From Roseomonas sp. AR75 (GTDB taxonomy: Bacteria > Pseudomonadota > Alphaproteobacteria > Acetobacterales > Acetobacteraceae): DNA of 64,000 nucleotides. This document shows, piece after piece, positions 27,351 to 37,782 of this stretch; position 1 is the first letter of the stretch, and each line of letters begins with the position of its first letter. The DNA is taken from the NCBI RefSeq assembly GCF_005222815.1, contig NZ_STGB01000005.1, forward strand, positions 682,001-746,000, written 5' to 3'. A program made the translations under genes and the position numbers. Under the pieces are notes generated by a model. That model was not told the DNA's origin. It was given only the letters and a program-made list of their open reading frames with translations, and did not search any database.

Positions 27351-28328
27351 GTGTCAGAACTCCGCCGCACCAGGCTCCTCGTCATCGGCGCCGGCCCGGC
27401 CGGCTACACCGCGGCGATCTACGCCGCGCGCGCCGGGCTGGCGCCGCTCGTCGTGGCGGGGCTGCAGCCGGGTGGCCAGCTCACCATCACCACCGAGGTG
27501 GAGAACTATCCCGGCTTTGCCCAGGCGATCCAGGGGCCCTGGCTGATGGAGCAGATGCAGGCGCAGGCCGAGCATGTCGGCGCGACGGTGGTGCAGGACA
27601 TCATCACGGCGGTACGGCTCGACCGGCGGCCGTTCCGCGCGACCGGCGATTCCGGCACCGTGTATGAGGCGGAGGCGGTGGTCATCGCGACCGGCGCGCA
27701 GGCCCGCTGGCTCGGCATTCCCGGCGAGAAGGAATTGTCGGGCTTCGGCGTCTCGGCCTGCGCGACCTGCGACGGCTTCTTCTATCGCGGCAAGGATGTC
27801 GCGGTGATCGGCGGCGGCAACAGCGCGACGGAGGAGGCGCTCTATCTCTCTAACCTGGCGCGCCACGTCACCCTGGTGCATCGGCGCGGCGAGCTGCGTT
27901 CGGAGAAGATCCTGCAACAGCGCCTGTTCGCGAAGGAGAATGTCTCGGTCGTCTGGCACAGCGTGGTGGAGGCGGTGCTGGCCGACAGCAGTGGGCGGAT
28001 GCCGGTGGCGCGCGCGCTGGCGCTGCGCAACGTGAACACCGGGGAGCGCAGCGAATTGCCGGTGCACGGCGTCTTCGTGGCGATCGGCCACGATCCTGCC
28101 ACCTCCCTGTTCAAGGGTCAGGTCGCGATGGATGCGGATGGCTACATCCTGACGGAGCCCGGGACCACGCGCACGTCCGTACCCGGCGTGTTCGCGGCCG
28201 GGGACGTGCAGGACCGGATCTATCGCCAGGCGGTCACGGCGGCCGGCACGGGCTGCATGGCGGCGCTGGAGGCGGAGAAGTTCCTGGCGCATGCGCCGGC
28301 CGAGGCGCCCGCCGCCGCCGCGTACTAG
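27351..28328 (+). CDS. trxB: Thioredoxin reductase (NADPH)
   Basis: A 325-residue flavoprotein that reduces thioredoxin with NADPH. FAD binding: VIGAGPAGYTAAIYAARAG (residues 11-29). The redox pair is C137 and C140 in ACATCDGFF. NADPH binding: VAVIGGGNSATEEALYLSNL. The C-terminal FAD motif is PGVFAAGDVQDRIYRQAVTA. It starts from GTG with GGAAGAA six bases upstream. It is divergent from the Lrp gene and followed by a LysR regulator, the usual alphaproteobacterial trxB-lysR arrangement. Confidence 0.96.
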   Translation: MSELRRTRLLVIGAGPAGYTAAIYAARAGLAPLVVAGLQPGGQLTITTEVENYPGFAQAIQGPWLMEQMQAQAEHVGATVVQDIITAVRLDRRPFRATGDSGTVYEAEAVVIATGAQARWLGIPGEKELSGFGVSACATCDGFFYRGKDVAVIGGGNSATEEALYLSNLARHVTLVHRRGELRSEKILQQRLFAKENVSVVWHSVVEAVLADSSGRMPVARALALRNVNTGERSELPVHGVFVAIGHDPATSLFKGQVAMDADGYILTEPGTTRTSVPGVFAAGDVQDRIYRQAVTAAGTGCMAALEAEKFLAHAPAEAPAAAAY

Positions 28329-28337
28329 GCCGGGTTC

Positions 28338-28361
28338 CGCGCATCCCGCAGGGGATGCGCG
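28338..28361 (+). terminator. Hairpin after trxB, no T-run
   Basis: A perfect 10-bp stem CGCGCATCCC / GGGATGCGCG (28338-28347 with 28352-28361) around GCAG, 10 bases after the trxB stop. No T-run follows, so it may stabilise the mRNA end or act as a weak terminator. Confidence 0.45.
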
Positions 28362-28494
28362 AGTTGCACTATTCAGGCGGCCACGCCTCATGGCAGCCTG
28401 ACGACTCGGGAGAGGCTTTTCGGCGCGCCCTGCCCCGTTCCGGATTCGTGAACGGTCGCTGTGCAGGTCGTGCCGCCAGGGAGACGCCGCGGGC

Positions 28495-29400
28495 ATGCCG
28501 CTGGATTGGGACAAGCTGCGCGTCTTTCACGCGGTCGCGGAGGCAGGTTCCTTCACCCATGCCGGCGAGACGCTGAACCTCAGCCAATCCGCGGTGTCGC
28601 GGCAGATCCAGGCGCTGGAGGAAGCGCTGCAGGTGCCGCTGTTCCACCGCCATGCACGCGGCCTGATCCTGACCGAGCAGGGCGAGACGCTGAACCGCGC
28701 CGTGCGCGAGGTCTTCGCCAAGCTCGCGATGACCGAAGCTCTGCTCACCGAAAGCCGGGAGAAGCCGACGGGGCGCCTGAAGGTCACCACCACCACCGGC
28801 TTCGGCAGCATCTGGCTGGCGCCGCGGCTGCACCGCTTCCTGCAACTGCATCCGGACGTGTCGCTGACGGTGCTGCTGGACGACGCCGATCTCGATCTCG
28901 CGATGCGCGAGGCGGATGTCGCGATCCGGCTGCATCCGCCGCGCCAGCCCGACCTGATCCAGCGCAACCTCGGCAGCTTCGCTTGGCGGGTCTGCGGCGC
29001 GCCCGACTACCTCAAGCGATTCGGCATGCCGCAACGCGCCGAGGACCTCGATGCGCACCGGATGATCGTCTATGGCGACTACCGCCCGCCGATCGAGAGC
29101 GTGAACTGGCTCGCGGAAGCCGGGCGGCGCCCCGGCGCGCCGCGCCGCGCGGTGCTGGAAATGAACTCGCTGCCCGGCATCCTGGAAGCCGTGCGCAGCG
29201 GGCTCGGGCTCGCGGCGCTGCCGGACTACATGGGCGAATCGCTGGACGGGCTGGTGCAGGTGCTGCCGGAGTTGAAGGCGCCGCGAATCGAAGCCTATTT
29301 CGTCTACCCGGAAGAGCTGCGCCATTCGAAGCGGGTCGCGGTGTTCCGCGACTTTCTCGTGGCCGAGCTGGCCGCCCCGGGGCGCCTCGCAGCACAATAA
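28495..29400 (+). CDS. LysR family transcriptional regulator
   Basis: A 301-residue regulator. The N-terminal winged HTH is FHAVAEAGSFTHAGETLNLS followed by QSAVSRQIQALEEALQVPLF. The effector domain starts near residue 92 (GRLKVTTTTGFGSIWLAPRL) and ends with LPDYMGESLDGLVQVLPELK. Orthologous genes follow trxB in many alphaproteobacteria, so the pair is probably functionally linked (redox or thiol response), but the regulon is not visible here. The start at 28495 follows the GGGAGACGC stretch. Confidence 0.94.
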   Translation: MPLDWDKLRVFHAVAEAGSFTHAGETLNLSQSAVSRQIQALEEALQVPLFHRHARGLILTEQGETLNRAVREVFAKLAMTEALLTESREKPTGRLKVTTTTGFGSIWLAPRLHRFLQLHPDVSLTVLLDDADLDLAMREADVAIRLHPPRQPDLIQRNLGSFAWRVCGAPDYLKRFGMPQRAEDLDAHRMIVYGDYRPPIESVNWLAEAGRRPGAPRRAVLEMNSLPGILEAVRSGLGLAALPDYMGESLDGLVQVLPELKAPRIEAYFVYPEELRHSKRVAVFRDFLVAELAAPGRLAAQ

Positions 29401-29627
29401 ATCGTGAGCACCGCAGCAGCGGTGTCACGCCGCGCGGAACAGTATTGGCATGCGGTGCTTGAACCTGCGCCGGATGCCGCGTTTGCGCGACATTTCCACC
29501 CGGTCCGGCTCATTAAGGCATACGGGTGGCGAATTCGGGATGACTCATGCTTCGCACGCATGCCCGCCCGCGCGTTTTCTCCAATCGCGCATGCGGCAAA
29601 GCAGCATATTCTCATGGGCGTTCCGGC
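29401..29627. other. Non-coding stretch after lysR
   Basis: I see no convincing gene in this span. It contains a small hairpin just after lysR (CACCGC-agca-GCGGTG, 29409-29424). The base composition is lower in GC than the neighbouring genes. An open plus-strand frame exists but lacks a ribosome binding site and runs through the terminator. Confidence 0.5.
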
Positions 29628-29740
29628 GGAGACGTCGGAGCAGGGTCATTCGGGCACTGCCCGAACCCCTTCGTCTCCCAGACGTGAAGCCTCCCTGTTT
29701 GACTTGCCCGGAAGACATCGTCTTCCGGGCGTTTCTTTTT
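29628..29740 (+). ncRNA. Candidate small RNA with two hairpins and terminator
   Basis: There is no plausible gene here. An outer stem GGAGACG / CGTCTCC (29628-29634 with 29672-29678) encloses GGGT/ACCC and CGGGC/GCCCG pairings with an ACT loop. A single-stranded GAAGCCTCCCTGTTT stretch follows, and then a strong intrinsic terminator (29706-29740). The unpaired CCTCCC could base-pair with Shine-Dalgarno sequences, as in many alphaproteobacterial trans-acting small RNAs. I could not match it to a named Rfam family, and no clear promoter is visible upstream. Confidence 0.45.
29706..29740 (+). terminator. Intrinsic terminator between lysR and ccmB
   Basis: An 11-bp perfect stem GCCCGGAAGAC / GTCTTCCGGGC with an ATC loop, followed by GTTTCTTTTT. 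It lies more than 300 bases past the lysR stop, with no coding gene between, which supports a separate short transcript. Confidence 0.9.
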
Positions 29741-29773
29741 GGGCGGCGTGATCGTCGACGTATCGCGCCGAGA

Positions 29774-30433
29774 TCACTCCGCGCGCAGGGCTGCCCCCGC
29801 CGCGAGCGGCGCCATCGGCAGGGCGAGCGCGAGCAGGGCGCCGAGCAGCAGCAGGAAGGGCCGTGCCGCAAGCCCGGCCCCGGCGGCCTCGATCGCCGCG
29901 GCGCCGAAGATCACCGCGGGAATCGCCAGCGGCAGCACCAGCAGCGGCAGCAGCACGCCGCCGCGCCGCGCACCGAGGGTCAGCGCCGCGCCCGCCGTGC
30001 CGAACAGCGACAGGATCGCGGTGGCCAGCGCGAGCGCCAGCACCGCCACGCCCCAGGCCTCGGTCGGCAGGTTCAGCATCGCCGCGGCAACCGGCGTCGC
30101 CGCCAGCAGCGGCAGGCCGGTGGTGACCCAGTGCCCCAGCGCCTTCGCCATGGCCAGCGCCATCGGCGGCAGGCCGGAGAGCAGCAACTGCTCCAGCGAC
30201 CCGTCCTCGGCCTCGGCGCCGAACAGGCGGTCGAGCGGCAGCAGCGCGGCGAGCAGCGCGGCAGCGAGCAGCGCGCCGGGGGCGATGCGCGCCAGCGTCT
30301 CCGGCGCGGGGCCGACGCCGAAGGGGAACAAGGCGCAGACCAGCACGAAGAACAGCACCGCGGCGAGCGTGTCGGCGGGGTGGCGCAGCGCGAGCTGCAC
30401 CTCCCGGCGGAAGACGGCGAGGAAGGCGGTCAC
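29774..30433 (-). CDS. ccmB: Heme exporter protein B
   Basis: A 219-residue inner-membrane permease with six hydrophobic segments, the membrane part of the CcmABC system I cytochrome c maturation exporter. The N-terminus FRREVQLALRHPADTLAAVL followed by LFFVLVCALFPFGVGP and a central GLPPMALAMAKALGHWVTTG are family-typical. Its start overlaps the ccmA stop (GTGA-type, 4 bases). Together with CcmA it powers release of holo-CcmE. CcmC is not visible in the window. Confidence 0.93.
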   Translation of the reverse strand: MTAFLAVFRREVQLALRHPADTLAAVLFFVLVCALFPFGVGPAPETLARIAPGALLAAALLAALLPLDRLFGAEAEDGSLEQLLLSGLPPMALAMAKALGHWVTTGLPLLAATPVAAAMLNLPTEAWGVAVLALALATAILSLFGTAGAALTLGARRGGVLLPLLVLPLAIPAVIFGAAAIEAAGAGLAARPFLLLLGALLALALPMAPLAAGAALRAE

Positions 30434-31020
30434 AGCCGGAACTCCCCGGCATCCGGCATCGGCAAGGGCAGGTGCGTCGCCGCGACGACCATGCCGCCTT
30501 CCTGCCGGTGCGCGGCGAGCAGCCCGCCCAGCCGTTCCACCGACGCGGCATCCAGCCCGACCGTCGGCTCGTCCAGCAGCCAGAGATCGGCCGGCGCCAG
30601 GGCCAGCCGCGCCAGCGCCAGGCGCCGCTTCTGCCCGGAGGACAGCACGCGGGCGGGCAGGTCACCGAGATCGGCCAGACCGAGGGATGCCAGCGCCGGC
30701 TCCACCTCCCCGCCCCAGAGCCGCGCAAAGAACAGAAGATTCTCGCGGGCGGTGAGGGACGGCTTCAGGGCGTCGGCGTGGCTGAGGTAGCGCAGGCGGC
30801 GCGCATGGGCGACGCGGTCGGCGAAGGCGTCGGCGCCGTTCCAGAGCAGCCGCCCCTCCGCCGCCGGGATCAGCCCGGCCAGCACCCGGAGCAGCGAGGA
30901 TTTGCCGGCGCCATTCGCGCCCGTCAGCAGCAGGGCGCCGCCGGGCGCAAGCCGGAACGACAGGCCGGCGAAGACCGCCCGCTCGCCCCGCCAGCAGGCC
31001 AGCTCCTCCGCCTCCAGCAT
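30430..31020 (-). CDS. ccmA: Heme ABC exporter ATP-binding protein
   Basis: A 196-residue ATPase of cytochrome c maturation. Walker A LTGANGAGKSSLLRVLAGL (residues about 30-48), signature LSSGQKRRLALARL (the LSSGQ variant is typical of CcmA), Walker B LWLLDEPTVGLD and the H-loop AATHLPLP. The start at 31020 is preceded by GGGGGAG. It is first in the ccmAB pair, divergent from acnA. Periplasmic c-type cytochromes would be needed for the nitrate-respiration genes at the right end. Confidence 0.93.
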   Translation of the reverse strand: MLEAEELACWRGERAVFAGLSFRLAPGGALLLTGANGAGKSSLLRVLAGLIPAAEGRLLWNGADAFADRVAHARRLRYLSHADALKPSLTARENLLFFARLWGGEVEPALASLGLADLGDLPARVLSSGQKRRLALARLALAPADLWLLDEPTVGLDAASVERLGGLLAAHRQEGGMVVAATHLPLPMPDAGEFRL

Positions 31021-31205
31021 CCTTGCTCCCCCCGCAGCCGACCCATGCCGGCGCGCCACTGGCCTGCCCCGTGATGGTGTGGTTTAAGCCGCGTGCTGCG
31101 GGCGCGAAAGCGTCCGGGCGCTGGTTCGCGCCAGGCCGGCGGAAGGCACCCGGGATGCCGGGGCGCATCCGGCCGTGGCGCCAAACGCGACGGGGATCCC
31201 GCACC

Positions 31206-33914
<2,709 letters not shown>

Positions 33915-33940
33915 CCGGCCGGCCGGAACGACAGGACAGG

Positions 33941-33970
33941 GGGCGCGGTCCGCGAGGGCCGCGCCCTTTT
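33941..33970 (+). terminator. Intrinsic terminator after acnA
   Basis: Stem GGGCGCGG / CCGCGCCC (33941-33948 with 33959-33966), a 10-base loop and TTTT. It lies between the convergent acnA and the minus-strand membrane protein. Confidence 0.85.
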
Positions 33971-33993
33971 CGCGTACGCCGGCCGCGGCGTGG

Positions 33994-34788
33994 TCACCGC
34001 CCCGCCGACCCGATCTCCCGCAGCACCGCGGCCAGATCGTCCGCGTCCACCGAGAACAGCCCCGTATAGGGCGATTCATACGCCGCCGTGACCGCGGCCG
34101 CGCTGGCGATGGCCAGCGCGAAGACGGCCATCGCCAGCCGCGCCGTCGCGGGGCGGTCGGCATGCGCCATCGCCATGCCCAGCAGCGATCCGAAGGCCAG
34201 CAGGATCAGCACCATCCAGCGGCCCTCGTCGCCGATATTGGCGGCGAGGCCGAGCCGCGTGGCACGCGCCTGCTCCAGCGCGTCGATGGCGCGGATCAGC
34301 GCATCGGCAAGGCCCGGCTCCATGCCGTGCTGTGCGCGCGCATCCCAGGCCATGGCTTCCAGCTCCCGCAGCGCCTTCTGCGCGGGCGGCGAAGCATCGG
34401 TGTTCGCGCCGCGCCCCCATTCATGCTCCACCACGGCCTTCAGGTAGTCGCGCAGCGGCGCGACACCGCTCTCCGGCACCGGATGGAAACGGACGAGGAT
34501 GTGCAGGATGCGCTCCGCCGCGCCGCGTTCCGCCGCCGCGGCGCGTTGCGCGGCGGTGTCGTTCAGCCAGGCATGACCGGCATTGAAGGCGAGGAACAGC
34601 GCAAACAGGCTGGTCGTGGCGCTCAGGAACGGCGCGACGGTCGGCTTCTGCCGCACCGGCGCGAACAGCGGCGCGTGGAACACCAGCAGATAGGCAAGGG
34701 CGGCCAGCAGGAGCGCCGCGGCAAAGCTGCTCGCGACGATGACCTCGGCCTCGCTGTAGAACCAGGCATGCAACATGGCGCGTCGCAT
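33994..34788 (-). CDS. DUF4239-like membrane protein
   Basis: A 264-residue protein with hydrophobic segments at residues about 14-36 (VIVASSFAAALLLAALAYLL), 50-68, 200-216 (WMVLILLAFGSLLGMAMAHA) and 225-243. The long soluble region between is helical. The layout, two helices, a soluble middle part, two helices, resembles the DUF4239/bestrophin-like family, whose transport role is unproven. ATG 34788 is used; ATG 34776 is an alternative. It is divergent from the lipid-kinase-like gene. Confidence 0.65.
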   Translation of the reverse strand: MRRAMLHAWFYSEAEVIVASSFAAALLLAALAYLLVFHAPLFAPVRQKPTVAPFLSATTSLFALFLAFNAGHAWLNDTAAQRAAAAERGAAERILHILVRFHPVPESGVAPLRDYLKAVVEHEWGRGANTDASPPAQKALRELEAMAWDARAQHGMEPGLADALIRAIDALEQARATRLGLAANIGDEGRWMVLILLAFGSLLGMAMAHADRPATARLAMAVFALAIASAAAVTAAYESPYTGLFSVDADDLAAVLREIGSAGR

Positions 34789-34893
34789 TCCCCGCCAGGG
34801 TTGCGCGACGCTAGGGCCGAACGGGCCGCAGGGGAATCCCGCCCCGCCATCGCCGGCCGACGAACCATCGCGTCGGGCGACCGTTGCACCGGC

Positions 34894-35799
34894 ATGCGCG
34901 TCGCCATCGTCCTGAACCGGTCGGCCGGATCGCTGCTCGGCCGGGACGCGGCGGAGGAGGAGGTCGCGCGCCACCTCGAGGCTGCGGGGCTGGAAGCGGT
35001 GCACATCCCCGACCATCCCGAAGGCCTGGCGGCACGGCTGGACGATGCCGTCGCGCGCGGCGCGGACGCCGTGGTGGTCGGCGGCGGCGACGGCACCATC
35101 GCGGCCGCGGCGGCAAGGCTGATGGGCAGCGGCACCGCGCTCGGCATCCTGCCGCTCGGCACGATGAACATGCTGGCCAAGGATCTCGGCATTCCGCTGG
35201 CGCTCGATGCTGCGACGGAGGCGTTGGCGCATGGCCGGATCCGCGCCATCGACGTTGCCGAGGTGAACGGCCATGCCTTCCTCTGCAACGCGGTGATCGG
35301 CTCACCCTCCTGGCTCGGGCGGCATCGCGAGCGGCATCGCGGCCGCGCCTCCCTGCGCTCGCGGCTCGCCTTCGCGATCGCCGGGCTGCGCGCGGCCTGG
35401 CAGCATCGCCCGATGCGCCTTTCCGTCGCGCTCGAGGGCGCGCGGCCGGTTCGGCTCTGGACCCGCGCCCTGGCGGTGGCGAGCAACCGCTACGCAGAGG
35501 GCGTCGGGATGGTGATGAAGCGCACGCGGCTCGATGCCGGGGAACTCACGCTCTATGTGGCGCGGCGCTATGGCCTCTGGTGGTGGGTGCGGCTGGTCGG
35601 GGGCATGCTCCTCGGCACCTGGCGCGGATCGCGGCTGGTGCATGAGCATGCGGCGCGGCAGGTGACGGTCGCCTCGCCCCGCAAGGCGCTGCGCGTCATG
35701 GCCGATGGGGAGGCGCTGCTGCTGGACCCGCCGCTCGATTTCCGCATCCACCCCGGCGCGCTGCGGGTGATCGTGCCGGCGGCGGAGCCGGTGCCATGA
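34894..35799 (+). CDS. Diacylglycerol/lipid kinase family protein
   Basis: A 301-residue soluble kinase-like protein. The DAGK catalytic domain has the nucleotide motif VVGGGDGTIAAAAARL (residues about 61-76) and GILPLGTMNMLAKDLGIPLA after it. The C-terminal domain carries the substrate-binding half. Relatives phosphorylate diacylglycerol, sphingosine-like lipids or undecaprenol; the substrate is not clear. Its stop overlaps the next gene start as ATGA, linking it to a metallophosphoesterase. Confidence 0.9.
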   Translation: MRVAIVLNRSAGSLLGRDAAEEEVARHLEAAGLEAVHIPDHPEGLAARLDDAVARGADAVVVGGGDGTIAAAAARLMGSGTALGILPLGTMNMLAKDLGIPLALDAATEALAHGRIRAIDVAEVNGHAFLCNAVIGSPSWLGRHRERHRGRASLRSRLAFAIAGLRAAWQHRPMRLSVALEGARPVRLWTRALAVASNRYAEGVGMVMKRTRLDAGELTLYVARRYGLWWWVRLVGGMLLGTWRGSRLVHEHAARQVTVASPRKALRVMADGEALLLDPPLDFRIHPGALRVIVPAAEPVP

Positions 35800-36560
35800 C
35801 GGTCATCGCGCATCTGTCGGACCTGCATTTCGGCGCCGAGGATCCGGCGGTGGTCGCGGCGATCGGCGCCGACGTGGCGGCGGCGAAGCCGGATCTCGTC
35901 GTGATCTCCGGCGACCTGACGCAGCGCGCGCGCACCCGCGAGTACCTCGCCGCCGCGGCCTTCCTGCGCAGCCTGCCGGCGCCCTGGTTCGCGGTGCCGG
36001 GCAACCACGACATGCCCTCCTTCGAGCTGCTGGAGCGCTTCGCGGACCCCTGGCGACGCTGGCGTCGCCATGTCTCGGCGGAGACCGAGCCGGTCTGGAC
36101 CGATGACCGCGTGGGCGTGGTGGGGCTGAACACCACGCGGCGCGGCGGCTTCGACCTGGAATGGGAACGCGGGCGGATCGGGCGCGGCCGGCTGGCGCGG
36201 CTGGAGGCGCGGCTGGCCGCCCTGCCGCCCCATCTGTTCCGTATCGTGGTCGGCCATCATCCCTTCGCCGCGCCGGCGGACAGCCCTGCGGCCAGGCTGG
36301 TGGGCGGGGCCGCGCGGGCGCTGGCGGTCTTCGCGCGGCAGCGCGTCGGCATGGTGCTGAGCGGCCATCTGCACCTGGCCGATGTCGCGCAGGCCGCCGG
36401 CACGCGCATCCTGCTGGTGCAGGGCGCGACCGCCACCTCCCACCGGCTGCGCGGCAAGCCGAATGCCTGGCATCGCATCGCGGTGACAGGCGACAGCGTG
36501 GAGGTCGTGTCGCGCGTGTGGGACGGGTCCGCCTGGGCGGATGCGCGCCCTACCGCGTGA
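35796..36560 (+). CDS. Calcineurin-like metallophosphoesterase
   Basis: A 254-residue phosphoesterase. Metal ligands are visible in order: HLSDLHFG (D-x-H), ISGDLTQ (GD), PGNHDMPS (GNHD), VVGHHPFA (GHH) and LSGHLHLA (GHxH). The spacing fits the calcineurin-like family, such as CpdA or lipid phosphatases. It is translationally coupled to the lipid kinase gene, so it may act on the same phospholipid, but this is inference. Its 3' end overlaps the convergent MFS gene by 11 bases. Confidence 0.92.
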   Translation: MTVIAHLSDLHFGAEDPAVVAAIGADVAAAKPDLVVISGDLTQRARTREYLAAAAFLRSLPAPWFAVPGNHDMPSFELLERFADPWRRWRRHVSAETEPVWTDDRVGVVGLNTTRRGGFDLEWERGRIGRGRLARLEARLAALPPHLFRIVVGHHPFAAPADSPAARLVGGAARALAVFARQRVGMVLSGHLHLADVAQAAGTRILLVQGATATSHRLRGKPNAWHRIAVTGDSVEVVSRVWDGSAWADARPTA

Positions 36561-37689
36561 GGGCGGCGCCGAGCGCCAGGCTCGCCGGCACCGCGAGCGC
36601 GCAGAGCAGCGCCATCGCCAGATAGCCGCCGCCGCCGAAGCTTGCGTAGAGCGGCCCGCTGGCGAAGGTCAGCGCGCCCGTGGCGAAGCCGACGCCGAGT
36701 GCGGCATGCAGCGTCTGCGCGGTGGCCGCCTGGGCCGGCGGCACGATGCGGCCGAGCACCATCATCGCGGCCAGATGCTGCGCGCCAAACGTGGCGCCAT
36801 GCAGGACCTGCAGGGGGAACAGCAGCAGCGGATCGGTGGTGAGCGCCAGTGCGCCCCAGCGGATCACGCCCGCGCCGGCCGCGACCAACGAAAGCCCGAC
36901 CGGGCCGAGCCGCGTGGCGACGCCGCGCCCCCAGAAGAACAGCGCGATCTCCGCGATCACGCCGGTGGCCCAGAGCGCGCCGATCAGCCCGTCGCCGAGC
37001 CCCGCGGCGCGCCAGTGCAGCGTGCCGAAGGCGTAGTAGAAGGCGTGGCTGCCCTGGACCAGGGCAGAGACCAGCAGCAGCCACGGGAAGCCCCGTATGC
37101 GCAAGGGCGCGAGGAACCCGGCCAGTCCGCCACGCCGCGCCGCCGGGTGTCGTGGCGCGGCGGGCAGGGCCAGGGCCGCCAGGGAGGTCGCCAGCAGTCC
37201 CGCGACGATCATCGGCGTCGCCGCCTGCGTGCCGAAGGCGCCGACCACCTGACCCGCCAGCAGCGCCGCCAGGATGAAGGAGACCGAGCCCGCCGAACGG
37301 ACGCGGCCATAATCGAACCCTTCCCGGCGCGAGGCAGCGACCGCGGCGGCATCGGTCAGCGGCACGATCGGCGCCATGGCGATGCTCATCGCCGCATAGG
37401 ACAGCAGCACCAGCAGGAAGCCGCTGGCGACCAGCAGGCCGGAGGCGGCGAGCGCCGCCACCGCCGCACCCGCCGCGAGCAGGCCGCGCGGCCCGCCCAG
37501 CGCATCGGCCAGCCGCCCGCCCAGCGGCCCCGCCACCAGCCGCAGCGCGGAACCGGTGGCGAGCGCCGCCGCGACCTCGGTTGGTGTCAGCCCGCGCGCC
37601 GCCAGCACCGCCGGCAGGAAGGGCAGCGTGACGCCCACCACAAAGAACTGGGCGGCGAAGAGCACGGCGTGTCGGAGGGGTTGGTTCAC
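36550..37689 (-). CDS. MFS transporter (LacY/MFS_1-like)
   Basis: A 379-residue transporter with about 12 helices. It starts VNQPLRHAVLFAAQFFVVGV from GTG. The loop between helices 2 and 3 contains GPLGGRLADALGG, the MFS motif A equivalent. It resembles the HcaT/phenylpropionate or MFS_1-like subgroup. The substrate is unknown. It is convergent with the metallophosphoesterase and divergent from the helicase. Confidence 0.88.
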   Translation of the reverse strand: MNQPLRHAVLFAAQFFVVGVTLPFLPAVLAARGLTPTEVAAALATGSALRLVAGPLGGRLADALGGPRGLLAAGAAVAALAASGLLVASGFLLVLLSYAAMSIAMAPIVPLTDAAAVAASRREGFDYGRVRSAGSVSFILAALLAGQVVGAFGTQAATPMIVAGLLATSLAALALPAAPRHPAARRGGLAGFLAPLRIRGFPWLLLVSALVQGSHAFYYAFGTLHWRAAGLGDGLIGALWATGVIAEIALFFWGRGVATRLGPVGLSLVAAGAGVIRWGALALTTDPLLLFPLQVLHGATFGAQHLAAMMVLGRIVPPAQAATAQTLHAALGVGFATGALTFASGPLYASFGGGGYLAMALLCALAVPASLALGAALTR

Positions 37690-37782
37690 CGCGCGCAAGC
37701 TGCCCGCCGGGCCTGAGGTTGCCAAGGCGGCCCCGCCGTGCGACGCGTCCCCCACCCCCGACGGACCACGCCACACCACACG

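Noticed and set aside
29628..29740. Assignment of the candidate RNA as 6S RNA or signal recognition particle RNA
   Set aside because: The paired arms and loops do not match the conserved parts of those RNAs as far as I can recall, so I leave it unnamed.
29404..29751. 115-residue plus-strand frame after lysR
   Set aside because: It has no ribosome binding site, no domain and runs through a strong terminator stem, so a non-coding RNA is the better reading.
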